A stretch of DNA of 59,357 bases from an uncultured Gammaproteobacteria bacterium (GCA_947259395.1 CAMYMN010000008.1:1-59357); one strand, 5' to 3'. Shown: positions 25,843 through 34,678, counted from the first letter of the stretch. The notes: generated from the letters alone by a model not told the origin. A program made the numbers and translations.

Positions 25843-27480
25843 ATGGCGGAAACGCTGTCTATTGCGATCGCGCAAGTCAATATGGTGGTGGGTGACCTCG
25901 CCGGTAATGCGGACCGGATCATTGCGAATGCGATGCGCGCACGGGATGATTTGGGATGTCAGTGCGTGGTGTTTCCCGAACTCGCGATCACCGGTTATCC
26001 GCCCGAGGACTTATTGCTGCGGCCTGCTTTCGTCGAGCGCGGTCGCGCCGAGTTGGATCGAGTGCGGGCAGCGACCTCCGGCATTGCGCTGGTGGTGGGT
26101 TATCCGCTGCGCGCAGACGGGCGCTTGTATAACGCCGCGTCATTGATACATGCCGGTGAAGTGTTGGGCACATACTGCAAGCAATGTTTGCCGAATTACA
26201 GTGTGTTCGATGAAAAACGCTATTTTGTCGCTGGACACGCACCCTGTGTCGTTACTCTTGAGGGTGTGCGCATCGGTATCAGCATCTGTGAAGACATCTG
26301 GCAAGACGGTCCCATAGAGCAGGCCAAACAAGCTAAGGCGGACCTGGTGGTGAACATCAACGCTTCACCTTTTCATATTGAACGCCCCAGCGAGCGCTTC
26401 GATATCGTTGCGCGGCGGGCGCGTGATAACGCGTTGCCGATCATCTACGTCAATATGGTGGGCGGCCAAGATGAGCTGGTATTCGACGGCGCCTCGTTCG
26501 TAGTGGATCGTCATGGCGCCTTAACGCAGCGCTGTGCGCACTTTGACGAAGCCTTGGTGCGGGTCGATTTTGACACCCGCCCGGTATTGACCCAACGCGC
26601 AGCCACCATTATTCCCAAGGAGCCGTTGGAACAGAGTGTCTACCGAGCGATCGTGTGTGGCGTTCGTGATTACGTGACCAAAAATGGGTTCAAGGGCGCG
26701 GTCATCGGCCTATCCGGTGGGATTGATTCTGCGCTGACGCTGGCGGTGACGGTTGACGCGCTCGGTGCGGACAATGTGGAAGCGGTATTGATGCCGTCAC
26801 GCTATACGTCAGATATGAGTATCGTCGATGCGAAATCTGAGGCTGAGGCGCTGGGGGTCAAATATCATGTCATCTCGATTGAACCGATGTTTGATGCGTT
26901 TCTGGCTCAGTTGGACCCGGTGTTCGGCATGCGGTCCATGGATGTGACCGAAGAAAATATTCAGGCCCGCTGTCGCGGCGTGTTGTTAATGGCGATCTCG
27001 AACAAGAGCGGCAAGATCGTCATTACTACTGGCAACAAGAGTGAAATGGCGGTGGGTTATGCCACGCTCTATGGTGATATGGCCGGTGGTTTTGCGGCGA
27101 TTAAGGACGTGCCTAAGACGCTGGTGTATAAATTGGCGGCGTACCGAAACAAAATCTCGCCGGTTATCCCTGAACGTGTGTTGGAAAGGCCGCCTTCGGC
27201 GGAGTTGGCGCCGGATCAAAAGGACGAAGACACACTTCCGGCCTATGAAATACTGGATCCCATACTTGGGCGCTACATCGAACAGGACCAATCACCGGAA
27301 GACATCATCGCTGCCGGCTTTGCGCCGGATGTTGTTTATCGTGTCGCCGCTATGGTGGATGCAAACGAATACAAAAGGAGGCAAGCGGCGCCCGGCGTGC
27401 GTATCACCCAGCGCGCGTTCGGCCGCGACCGGCGTTATCCGATCACCTCGAAGTTCAAGAGTCGTCCGGACGCCGCTTGA
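25843..27480 (+). CDS. nadE: Glutamine-dependent NAD+ synthetase
   Basis: 545 residues, two domains. The N-terminal nitrilase-type glutaminase carries Glu (VVFPELAITGYPPEDLL), Lys (KQCLPNYSVFDEKRYF) and the nucleophile Cys (ISICEDIWQDG). The C-terminal synthetase has the PP-loop GLSGGIDSALTLAV, and later KSEMAVGYATLYGDMAGGFA and DELPAYEILD-like DTLPAYEILDPIL. It converts deamido-NAD+ to NAD+ using Gln. Together with nadC at 32.5 kb, two steps of de novo NAD synthesis lie in the window. Its 3' end overlaps bamD by 26 bp, tail to tail. Confidence 0.96.
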   Translation: MAETLSIAIAQVNMVVGDLAGNADRIIANAMRARDDLGCQCVVFPELAITGYPPEDLLLRPAFVERGRAELDRVRAATSGIALVVGYPLRADGRLYNAASLIHAGEVLGTYCKQCLPNYSVFDEKRYFVAGHAPCVVTLEGVRIGISICEDIWQDGPIEQAKQAKADLVVNINASPFHIERPSERFDIVARRARDNALPIIYVNMVGGQDELVFDGASFVVDRHGALTQRCAHFDEALVRVDFDTRPVLTQRAATIIPKEPLEQSVYRAIVCGVRDYVTKNGFKGAVIGLSGGIDSALTLAVTVDALGADNVEAVLMPSRYTSDMSIVDAKSEAEALGVKYHVISIEPMFDAFLAQLDPVFGMRSMDVTEENIQARCRGVLLMAISNKSGKIVITTGNKSEMAVGYATLYGDMAGGFAAIKDVPKTLVYKLAAYRNKISPVIPERVLERPPSAELAPDQKDEDTLPAYEILDPILGRYIEQDQSPEDIIAAGFAPDVVYRVAAMVDANEYKRRQAAPGVRITQRAFGRDRRYPITSKFKSRPDAA

Positions 27481-28291
27481 ACATGCGCGACATCCACGAA
27501 CCGCGTTGCGTTGAGTATTGTCCGGCAGTGATTTGTGGGATGTACTCGCTCTCAGGAAAGTTGATTTTAAGGACGCGCAACGAATCCTGGGCAAGCTCAT
27601 TCATTCCCATGCGTTGATAGGCCACCGCCATCAGTCCGAGTGCATCCTCCACTGCGAATGTCTGCTGATACTCCTCAATGACGTTTTTACAGCGATTCAC
27701 CACAGCGACATAAGCGCCCCGCCGAAAGTAATATTCGGCTATGTTGATGTCGCTCATCGCCAGGATATTGAGCAGATGCTTCATGCGTTGCCTGGCGTTC
27801 TCCGTGTACGGACTTTGCGGATAGCGGTTCACCAATTCACGAAACGCCAAAAACGACTCGCGCGCGGCCCGTGGATCGCGATCACTGACATCCGTCGTCC
27901 CCATCCAGCGGTCGAGAAAGTTGCGATGCTCATTAAAATTGACCAGGCCCTTCATGTAGTACGCATAGGCCACGCCAGAATGAGCCGGGTGTAAGCGAAT
28001 AAAGCGGTCCGACGCGGCGATGGCCGATTCGGGTTCCTCTTTTTTGTAATAGGCGTAGATGGTGTCGATGTGCGCCTGATCGGCATACGGGCCGTAGGGG
28101 TAGCGGGCTTCCAAGGCTTGATAAAGCTCCAGGGCAAGTTCCCAGCGTTTTTTGCTTAAGGCGTGGGTGGCTTCGCTGTAGAATTTCTCGACTGACCAGT
28201 CGTCACGAGCCGACTCGGGTTTCAGGCGCGCACAACCGCTGGCAACAGCGATCGCCACGGAGACCAGAAACAGTACTCTTAACCACTTCAT
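27455..28291 (-). CDS. bamD: Outer membrane assembly lipoprotein BamD
   Basis: About 278 residues. The start is the ATG giving MKWLRVLFLVSVAIAVASGC, a signal with lipobox and Cys20; the longer frame upstream lacks this. TPR-type repeats follow: ATHALSKKRWELALELYQAL, YPYGPYADQAHIDTIYAYYK, and HPAHSGVAYAYYMKGLVNF. This matches BamD, which works with BamA to insert beta-barrel proteins. Transcribed divergently from rluD, the common gammaproteobacterial layout. Confidence 0.95.
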   Translation of the reverse strand: MKWLRVLFLVSVAIAVASGCARLKPESARDDWSVEKFYSEATHALSKKRWELALELYQALEARYPYGPYADQAHIDTIYAYYKKEEPESAIAASDRFIRLHPAHSGVAYAYYMKGLVNFNEHRNFLDRWMGTTDVSDRDPRAARESFLAFRELVNRYPQSPYTENARQRMKHLLNILAMSDINIAEYYFRRGAYVAVVNRCKNVIEEYQQTFAVEDALGLMAVAYQRMGMNELAQDSLRVLKINFPESEYIPQITAGQYSTQRGSWMSRMFKRRPDDS

Positions 28292-28360
28292 GAGACACGA
28301 CTTGCAGTTCCGACAATAAGATTGGAGCATAACGCGATTTGTGTGGAGGGGAAAGGCGCT

Positions 28361-29326
28361 TTGAGTGCCGTCGCGAAGCAGATAACCGTTTATATTCCTG
28401 ATGATTTCGCCGGAAGACGTATCGACAAGGCGTTGGCGGAGCTGTGCCCCGAATATTCGCGAAGTTCCATTCAAAAATGGCTGCGCGACGGTTTGGTGTT
28501 ATTGGATGATGAGGTTCCCCGGCAACGGGACCGCGTCGTCGGCGGCGAACAGGTCGAGGTCGCGGTGCCCGAGGCGCCGGCGAGGGATTGGCTTCCCCAA
28601 CCCATCGAGTTGGACGTGCGGTATCAGGACCAGGATTTGATGGTCATCAATAAACCCGCCGGTTTGGTAGTGCATCCCGGCGCTGGCAACGCTGACGGCA
28701 CCATGTTGAACGCGTTGCTATTCGCAGATCCGAAGCTCGCAGTGTTGCCCCGGGCTGGTATCGTGCACCGGCTGGACAAAGATACCTCCGGTCTACTAGT
28801 GGTGGCGCGCAATGACGTCGCTCGTAATCGTTTGATTGCACAACTCTCCAACCACAGCCTGACGCGGGGATATTTCGCTCTGGTATGCGGCGTGGTGATT
28901 TCCGGTGGCAAGGTGGAGGAGCCCATCGGCCGGGATCGGCACGACCGGCGGCGTATGACGGTGACCGAACGCGGCAAATCAGCGGTGACGCATTATCGGA
29001 TTGCGCAAAGATTTCGCGCACACACGTTGTTACGTGTGCAATTGGATACCGGCCGCACGCATCAGATTCGTGTGCATATGAAATATCTAGGTTTTCCGTT
29101 GCTGGGCGACCCGGTGTACGGCGGCCGCTTGCGTATCCCCGCGCACGCGACAGACAGGTTACGAAAGGCATTACAGGAATTCCGGCGCCAAGCCCTGCAT
29201 GCCAACGAGCTGGCATTGGAGCACCCGGTGACCGGCGAATCTTTACATTGGACACAAAAGCCGCCGGCGGATATGTTGCGGCTTATCGAGGCCCTGGATG
29301 AGGACGTCAGACAACACCAAGCTTAA
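28361..29326 (+). CDS. rluD: 23S rRNA pseudouridine synthase RluD
   Basis: About 321 residues. An S4 domain (GRRIDKALAELCPEYSRSSI) comes first, followed by the RluA-type catalytic core: MVINKPAGLVVHPGAGN, and GIVHRLDKDTSGLLVVARND with the catalytic Asp in HRLDKDTSG, then GRTHQIRVHMKYLGFPLLGD. It makes the pseudouridines of helix 69. The start is put at TTG 28361 because GGAGGGG lies 10 nt before it and the resulting N-terminus has the usual length; a TTG at 28322 is the alternative. pgeF follows on the same strand. Confidence 0.93.
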   Translation: MSAVAKQITVYIPDDFAGRRIDKALAELCPEYSRSSIQKWLRDGLVLLDDEVPRQRDRVVGGEQVEVAVPEAPARDWLPQPIELDVRYQDQDLMVINKPAGLVVHPGAGNADGTMLNALLFADPKLAVLPRAGIVHRLDKDTSGLLVVARNDVARNRLIAQLSNHSLTRGYFALVCGVVISGGKVEEPIGRDRHDRRRMTVTERGKSAVTHYRIAQRFRAHTLLRVQLDTGRTHQIRVHMKYLGFPLLGDPVYGGRLRIPAHATDRLRKALQEFRRQALHANELALEHPVTGESLHWTQKPPADMLRLIEALDEDVRQHQA

Positions 29327-29449
29327 CTCGTGTATTTCACCAAGGTGCGCCGCGCCTAGGTACGGTTTAATCCCCGTGCCACATCGACCCGGGCATGGTT
29401 TTTTCCGCCGTCATGCGCCCGCTTCGCGGCACAATTAATTGTCTGAGCG

Positions 29450-30202
29450 ATGTCTAAAGACCGGCTGAAAGTGATCAATGCACAATGGACGGCGCCGCAG
29501 CGAGTGCATGCGTTTACGACCACGCGGCGCGGCGGTGTCAGCGAGGGAGAGTTTGCGGAGCTTAACCTTGCTGACCATGTCGGTGATGACAATCGTAAGG
29601 TGGCGGAAAACCGCCGCCGTTTAATCAGCCTAGCTAACTTGCCGAGTGAACCATTATGGTTGACGCAGGTGCATGGAAACCGTGTCATCAACGCTACGGC
29701 GACGGCACGTAATGCGCAGGCAGATGCGAGCTTCGCCGATCGACCCGGCGTAGTATGCGCTGTGTTGACCGCTGATTGTGTGCCTGTCTTTCTTTGTGAT
29801 CGCTTGGGGGACAGGGTTGGTATTGTTCACGTCGGGTGGCGCGGGTTGGTGGCGGGCGTAGTCGAGAAGGTCCTCGAGCAGTTCGCGATCTCCGCTTCCG
29901 ATGTGCTCGCATGGTTGGGACCGGCAATTGGACCGCGGGCTTTCGAAATTGGAGAGGAGGTAAAGAACGCCTTGTACGACGGGCATCCCGATTTTGAATC
30001 GTGTTTCACAACAGCCATGGAGGCGCACAAATGGATGGCAAATCTGTACGCTCTAGCACGCCGGCGCTTGCGTCACGCGGGAGTAGACAACTGTCACTGC
30101 GACGAATCGCTGTGCACGTTCAGCCAGCCGGACCGATTTTTCTCATATCGCCGTGATCGCGATTGCGGACGCATGGCGTCGTTGATCTGGATTGATCCTT
30201 GA
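29450..30202 (+). CDS. pgeF: PgeF/YfiH multi-copper-like (LACC1-family) nucleoside phosphorylase
   Basis: 250 residues. Motifs: TTTRRGGVSEGEFAELNLAD-like HAFTTTRRGGVSEGEF, LTQVHGNRV (zinc His), CAVLTADCVPVFLCD (zinc Cys), and VGIVHVGWRGLVAGVVEKVL (zinc His). Known members are purine nucleoside phosphorylase/adenosine deaminase enzymes and have been linked to editing of peptidoglycan precursors. Follows rluD as in E. coli; the usual next gene, clpB, has been moved 7 kb away by the genes between. Confidence 0.93.
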   Translation: MSKDRLKVINAQWTAPQRVHAFTTTRRGGVSEGEFAELNLADHVGDDNRKVAENRRRLISLANLPSEPLWLTQVHGNRVINATATARNAQADASFADRPGVVCAVLTADCVPVFLCDRLGDRVGIVHVGWRGLVAGVVEKVLEQFAISASDVLAWLGPAIGPRAFEIGEEVKNALYDGHPDFESCFTTAMEAHKWMANLYALARRRLRHAGVDNCHCDESLCTFSQPDRFFSYRRDRDCGRMASLIWIDP

Positions 30203-30298
30203 ATTGGTCAACGCTGTTTGCGTCCTCCGGCGGTTGGCCCATGGCACCTTGTGTTAATATCTTGACGCTTTTTTGGCTGGGAAAATAAGAACTTTGTG

Positions 30299-30433
30299 GT
30301 TAGCCCGCACATTGCACCAAGGCAGTCCGCCCCTGATGGTTGCTATCAAGGTGGAGAATCGTATGTTGCTATTTTTTGGAACAGACGCTGCTGGCCTCTC
30401 CGATTAAGGCCATGAATAGAGGCGGGGCTATCC
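30299..30433. repeat. Dispersed repeat, copy C
   Basis: The left end GTTAGCCCGCACATTGCACC is the same terminal motif as copies A and B. The right part, GGCCATGAATAGAGGCGGGG (30409-30428), matches the internal arm of copy B (CATGAATAGACGCGGGGC). The right terminal repeat is not recognisable. It lies directly upstream of the ExbB-like gene, so it may have supplied or altered its promoter. Confidence 0.65.
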
Positions 30434-30435
30434 CG

Positions 30436-31194
30436 ATGTACATTACCCATCAATTCTTACTACGCTGGTTGTTGTTTGTTACCGCCGTTGCCGTCGGTCT
30501 GACGGTGGCTTGGCATCAGGGCCTATTTCATATTTTGTTCAAGAATGATGCCAGCAGGTTGTCCATTGTGATTATCGGTGTGTTTGTAATGTCGTCATTA
30601 CACGCAGGCTGGTTGATCTTACGGTTGTCAAAGTACGTTAATCATGTCAATACTATTTCACGTTTGATGGACCGCGATCAACAGTCACAGATAAGCGTGA
30701 AAAACAATGAAGTCGTGTTCGGTTATTCAGCAGTATTGCCGCAAGGGCCGATGACTGACCATATTCAAAATCTAGCGCGCCGCCGGAGTCACTCAGCCGA
30801 GTCCCACCAATTTGCAACCGACCAAAGCCAGTTATTGGACGCATTGTCGAAGCGAATTAAATCGCCGCAACAACTTGGTTGGCTAATCGCGGATTTGATG
30901 ATTAAGCTCGGCCTTCTCGGCACCGTAATTGGATTCATTTTAATGTTGCAGTCGGTGCCGACTGTGGAAGACCTCGACATTTCCACCATACAGACAATGT
31001 TGTCTAAAATGAGCGACGGCATGCGCGTTGCATTATTTACGACATTGTGCGGATTGATTGGCGGCGTCCTCGCCGGTATCCAGTATCATATCGCCGATCG
31101 CTGTGCCGACGAGCTGGTCGCCAGCATTACTGAAGTGTCCGAGATTCACGTGGCGCCGCGGCTCGCCAATGAGAATAATATCCAGCGGAATTAG
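30436..31194 (+). CDS. MotA/TolQ/ExbB-like proton-channel subunit
   Basis: About 252 residues. The start is the ATG giving MYITHQFLLRWLLFVTAVAV; earlier in-frame starts lie in repeat DNA. There are four predicted membrane helices: about 8-27, 42-62, 153-178 (LMIKLGLLGTVIGFILMLQS) and 200-225 (MRVALFTTLCGLIGGVLAGI). The last two carry the MotA/TolQ/ExbB signature. The cytoplasmic loop between helices 2 and 3 is about 90 residues. It is first of three tightly packed genes; the second has an ExbD-type N-terminus, so the two probably form a proton-driven channel. It is not tolQ or exbB itself, since no tolR/tolA/tonB lies near. Confidence 0.82.
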   Translation: MYITHQFLLRWLLFVTAVAVGLTVAWHQGLFHILFKNDASRLSIVIIGVFVMSSLHAGWLILRLSKYVNHVNTISRLMDRDQQSQISVKNNEVVFGYSAVLPQGPMTDHIQNLARRRSHSAESHQFATDQSQLLDALSKRIKSPQQLGWLIADLMIKLGLLGTVIGFILMLQSVPTVEDLDISTIQTMLSKMSDGMRVALFTTLCGLIGGVLAGIQYHIADRCADELVASITEVSEIHVAPRLANENNIQRN

Positions 31195-31198
31195 CGGC

Positions 31199-31792
31199 GT
31201 GAGCAATTACCGTTACCTTACCGACCCATTCACCGATCTCCTTTTCAACGCCCTGTTAGGGTTTACTTTTCTGTTTCTCGTGGCGATCATGCTGGTCAAT
31301 CCGGTCAACAAAACCGGAGTTGTGGATCCCAAGGCGGAGTTTATTATCACCGCAACCTGGCCCGAGGACCGCGCGGATGATGTCGACCTTTGGGTGGAGG
31401 ACCCTCACGGTGAGATCGTGTCCTATCTGCAGCGGGATGCGGGCTGGATGCATTTGGACCGGGATGACCGCGGCGAGATCAACGACACCGTGGAGATAGA
31501 CGGCCGCACGGTGGTGTATCCGATCAATCAGGAGATCGTTACGCTGCGGGGTACCATCACCGGTCAATATGTCGTCAATGTTTACTATTACCAATCAGTC
31601 AGCGGTGAGCCGGTTCCGGTCACGATCAAGGTAGAACGCGTGAACCCCGAGTTCAAGCTCGCGTTCGTCGATCAGGTGGTGCTGGAGGCGCAGGACGTGG
31701 AGAAAACGGTGGTTCGATTCACCGTGACTAGCGGTCGCGAAATCAAGGATGTCCGGCGCACGCCAAAGGTGCTGACCCCGTACTTCTTATGA
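31199..31792 (+). CDS. ExbD-like membrane protein with a novel periplasmic beta domain
   Basis: About 197 residues. A GTG start 4 bp after the ExbB-like stop is preferred; an ATG 30 nt earlier would overlap. The N-terminus YLTDPFTDLLFNALLGFTFL has an Asp (residue 13) at the start of its single membrane helix, as in ExbD, TolR and MotB. The rest is periplasmic, beta-rich, with DVDLWVEDPHGEIVSY and YVVNVYYYQS, faintly like DUF2135/YfaP-type domains. It lacks the usual ExbD C-terminal fold. Its stop overlaps gene three (ATGA). Function unknown; a force-transducing or ligand-sensing stator partner is inferred. Confidence 0.72.
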   Translation: MSNYRYLTDPFTDLLFNALLGFTFLFLVAIMLVNPVNKTGVVDPKAEFIITATWPEDRADDVDLWVEDPHGEIVSYLQRDAGWMHLDRDDRGEINDTVEIDGRTVVYPINQEIVTLRGTITGQYVVNVYYYQSVSGEPVPVTIKVERVNPEFKLAFVDQVVLEAQDVEKTVVRFTVTSGREIKDVRRTPKVLTPYFL

Positions 31793-32310
31793 TCGCAGCA
31801 ATCATCGGCCTGGTTGCGCTGGTTCTCGTCTTGTCGTTGTTGTTGTTGAGTTTGAACGTTGGCACGACGTGGTCATGGCAGGTCAAGGCCGGGGCAATCG
31901 TCGCGACCATGTTAACCGTGGTTCTCAGTTACTTCGCCGTGTATGAATTGCTGGGTTGGCCGACTGCACAAGACATGCCCGACAACATGCGAATGCTGGC
32001 GGCGGATGTCGTTGAACCAAGAAAGGGCAGCAATAAGAAGGGTGCGATATACGTTTGGGTCAAGCCGATTGGCGAACACAACGCGCTGCCGCGTGCTTAC
32101 GAGTTGCCATACGATCCGGAGTTTCACGAAATGGTCATCACTGCGCTGGAAAGGTCACGTCAGGGCGTTAAGCAGGGTGTGCGCGGTAATCCAGATTATG
32201 ACAAAAACGCAGCTGGCCAAGGTCTCGGTCTGCCGTTGAATTTCTTCGACATCAAACCACTCAGGCTGCCTGACAAGACCGATCAGCGGCTGGGTGAACG
32301 GGCCCGTTAA
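31789..32310 (+). CDS. Uncharacterised membrane protein, third gene of the ExbB-like operon
   Basis: 173 residues, start overlapping the previous stop by 4 nt. Two membrane helices (IGLVALVLVLSLLLLSL at 6-22; AGAIVATMLTVVLSYFAVYE at about 34-53) are followed by a soluble domain: KGAIYVWVKPIGEHNALPRA, YDPEFHEMVITALERSRQG, and a proline-rich tail ending FFDIKPLRLPDK. I do not recognise it. The tight coupling says it acts with the two channel-like subunits. Confidence 0.68.
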   Translation: MIAAIIGLVALVLVLSLLLLSLNVGTTWSWQVKAGAIVATMLTVVLSYFAVYELLGWPTAQDMPDNMRMLAADVVEPRKGSNKKGAIYVWVKPIGEHNALPRAYELPYDPEFHEMVITALERSRQGVKQGVRGNPDYDKNAAGQGLGLPLNFFDIKPLRLPDKTDQRLGERAR

Positions 32311-32368
32311 CCCCTATCCTGCAGCGAGGATCCGTAATGATGGTGAAGAGACTTGACCTGTAATTAGT

Positions 32369-32451
32369 CCCCCTGCTGTGCGGGGACAAGCACTGCAACT
32401 ACACCAGCACAAGCACTGCAACTGCACCAGCACAAGCACTGCGCTGGAGCG
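32369..32451. repeat. Dispersed repeat, copy D, with 23-bp tandem unit
   Basis: It begins CCCCCTGCTGTGCGGGGACA, as in copy A near 17727. Then a 23-bp unit (ACAAGCACTGCAACTACACC plus AGC) occurs at 32386-32408 and, with one change, 32409-32431, followed by a partial copy that ends GCGCTGGAGCG, as in copy B. It separates the ExbB-like operon from nadC. Confidence 0.7.
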
Positions 32452-32496
32452 ATAAAAAATAGGGATCAGAGTCACACATAGACTCTAATCCCTATT
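32452..32496 (-). terminator. Terminator of nadC overlapping its stop codon
   Basis: The long stem AATAGGGAT-C-AGAGTC / GACTCT-A-ATCCCTATT (32458-32473 and 32481-32496; one mismatch) has a 7-nt loop and is followed by six T on the minus strand. The nadC stop (TAG at 32492-32494) lies inside the first arm, so ribosomes finishing nadC would cover the hairpin. Confidence 0.85.
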
Positions 32497-33358
32497 GTTG
32501 GTGCACGAACTCCAGCGAAAGATCTATGGCGTAAATGTGTTTGGTTAATGCGCCAATTGAGATGTAGTCGACACCGGTTGCGGCAACTTCGCGCACGTTT
32601 TCCAGATCAATGTTGCCGGATGCTTCCAGCTTGGCGCGCCCCTTGTTGATCGAGACTGCCGCACGCAGCTGTTCGATAGTGAAGTTGTCGAGTAATGCAC
32701 GTTCGGCCCCGGCCTCCAAGGCTTGGCTTAGTTGCTCCAGCGTGTCTACTTCAATCTCGATAATGATCCCTTCGGGTGCCTGCCGCCGGGCTCGCGCCAA
32801 CGCTGAGTTGATGGAGTCACTGCTGCGCAGATGGTTGTCCTTGATTAAGATGCCATCGTAAAGTCCCATGCGATGGTTGTGCCCGCCACCGCAGCGCACG
32901 GCGTATTTCTGGGCCAGACGCAGGCCCGGAATGGTCTTGCGCGTATCCAAGATGACTGCCGATGTACCGGCGATGCGGTCAGCATAGCTGCGTGTCAGGG
33001 TTGCGGTGCCGGACAGGGTTTGCAGCCAGTTGAGTGCTGTTCGTTCTCCGGTGAGGATCGCTGTTGCTGTGCCTCTTAACCCACAGAGCTCTTGATTTTC
33101 ATCCACGCTGTCACCGTCACCGACTTGCCAATTCACGACTACCTGGGGGTTCAACTGTTGAAATACTTGATCGAACCATGCCGTCCCGCATACCACGGCG
33201 CGTTGCCGGCTGATCAGTGTTGCGTTGACCATGCGCTCGGCATCGATCAGCGCCGTGGTAAGGTCACCATCACCGACATCTTCTGCCAGGGTTTGCTGCA
33301 CCGCATGCTGTATTTCCCGCATCGATATCAATGAAATATTTTTCTGCGCCGATGTCAT
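32492..33358 (-). CDS. nadC: Quinolinate phosphoribosyltransferase (decarboxylating)
   Basis: 288 residues. It makes nicotinate mononucleotide from quinolinate and PRPP. Motifs: LAEDVGDGDLTTALI, GERTALNWLQTLSGTATLT, ILDTRKTIPGLRLAQKYAVR, CGGGHNHRMGLYDGILIKDN, and LEASGNIDLENVREVAATGV with DYISIGALTKH. Full length. It is transcribed alone and divergent from egtD. Confidence 0.96.
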   Translation of the reverse strand: MTSAQKNISLISMREIQHAVQQTLAEDVGDGDLTTALIDAERMVNATLISRQRAVVCGTAWFDQVFQQLNPQVVVNWQVGDGDSVDENQELCGLRGTATAILTGERTALNWLQTLSGTATLTRSYADRIAGTSAVILDTRKTIPGLRLAQKYAVRCGGGHNHRMGLYDGILIKDNHLRSSDSINSALARARRQAPEGIIIEIEVDTLEQLSQALEAGAERALLDNFTIEQLRAAVSINKGRAKLEASGNIDLENVREVAATGVDYISIGALTKHIYAIDLSLEFVHQQ

Positions 33359-33496
33359 GGGACCTTAATCCGCAAAAGATTTGATGAACCTATGTTCCGC
33401 CTTCATAATAACGAATTCGAAATCACAACGATACTTTTGGATCAGCAGGGGAAAGCCGTCGCGCCGCGGAACATGCGACGGTGACGGTGTCCAACT

Positions 33497-34510
33497 ATGA
33501 AATCCACACCCACTATGCGCGTGTCCGCCTATGAGGACCGTGTATATATTCACAAGCCGTCGGCAGCAACGCCAGATTCCAATCTCGCGGATGATGTCCG
33601 TGCTGGTTTGACAGCGGCGCTGAAAATGCTGCCACCGAAATATTTCTATGATGAAATCGGATCGGAATTGTTCGAGCAAATCTGTGCAACACCGGAGTAT
33701 TATCCCACCCGCATCGAGCATGGTTTGCTAGAGGATGTGGTCGATAAGATCGTTGATCTTTCGGAACCAAAGGTAATCGTCGAATTGGGAAGTGGGTCAT
33801 CGAGGAAAACCGAACTTTTGTTGCAAGCTGTTTTGTCTGTGCAACCAACACTTCGCTACATACCCATAGATGTGTCCGAAAAGGCCCTTATCGATGCGGG
33901 CGAGCGTTTGGTGCAACGGTTCCTACCGTTGACCGTCGACGCCTTGCTGGCAGACTATGAGGAGGGACTGAAACACGAGCGCGTTCGTGAACAGCAAGCG
34001 CGAAAATTATTCGTGTTTCTGGGCGGCACGATTGGCAACTTCGATCACGACGAAGCCGTTGAACTGATGTCAAGCATACGGCGGCAAATGGGTGATGACG
34101 ACCGTTTCCTCCTCGGCGCGGACCGCGTTAAAGACCACGACGCCCTGCACCGGGCGTATAACGATGAACGCGGTATCACAGCGCAATTCAACTTGAACGT
34201 GTTGCGAGTGATAAATAGGGAACTGGATGCCGCCTTTGATCTGCAGACCTTCGAGCACCACGCGTTCTATGATCCGGAGTTATCGAGAATCGAGATGCAC
34301 CTGATTTCGAAGTTGGCTCAACGGGTGCCTATCCGGGCCCTGGACCTCACTGTTGAATTCGGCCGGCGAGAGAGCATATTGACGGAAATCAGCCGGAAAT
34401 TCACGGTGCAAGGTTTGACGCAACTTATTGAAGAGGCCGACCTGGTGGTCGAGCGTCACTATGAGCCGGAAAATCGGTATTTCTCGTTAATCCTTGCGCG
34501 GCCCGCGTAG
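33497..34510 (+). CDS. egtD: L-histidine N-alpha-methyltransferase EgtD
   Basis: 337 residues. It makes hercynine from histidine and SAM, the first step of ergothioneine synthesis. Visible: LPPKYFYDEIGSELFEQICA, PEYYPTRIEHGLLED (histidine binding), VIVELGSGSSRKTELLLQAV (SAM site), and FLGGTIGNFDHDEAVELM. No egtB, egtC or egtE is in the window; in many bacteria egtB sits next to egtD, so here the partner must be elsewhere or hercynine is the end product. ATG start without a strong ribosome site. Confidence 0.92.
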   Translation: MKSTPTMRVSAYEDRVYIHKPSAATPDSNLADDVRAGLTAALKMLPPKYFYDEIGSELFEQICATPEYYPTRIEHGLLEDVVDKIVDLSEPKVIVELGSGSSRKTELLLQAVLSVQPTLRYIPIDVSEKALIDAGERLVQRFLPLTVDALLADYEEGLKHERVREQQARKLFVFLGGTIGNFDHDEAVELMSSIRRQMGDDDRFLLGADRVKDHDALHRAYNDERGITAQFNLNVLRVINRELDAAFDLQTFEHHAFYDPELSRIEMHLISKLAQRVPIRALDLTVEFGRRESILTEISRKFTVQGLTQLIEEADLVVERHYEPENRYFSLILARPA

Positions 34511-34678
34511 CACTGTACGACCCTCCGATGATATGGGGAGCGGGTTAGTACGTTTGCTGGTTTTTTATAACATACGCCGCTAACTTGTCCGTGGGTTTTA
34601 CACGTGGAAACAGGCAATGTTGCATTGCCGACGCGGTCCGTTAGTTTAGGCTAAAAGATACAAAGATATTTCCCGAAC

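Noticed and set aside
27455..27480. Overlap of nadE and bamD ends as a sign of error
   Set aside because: A 26-bp tail-to-tail overlap is ordinary, and both C-termini look complete.
30340..30435. Longer N-terminus for the ExbB-like protein
   Set aside because: These codons lie in repeat copy C; the ATG at 30436 leads directly into the first membrane helix.
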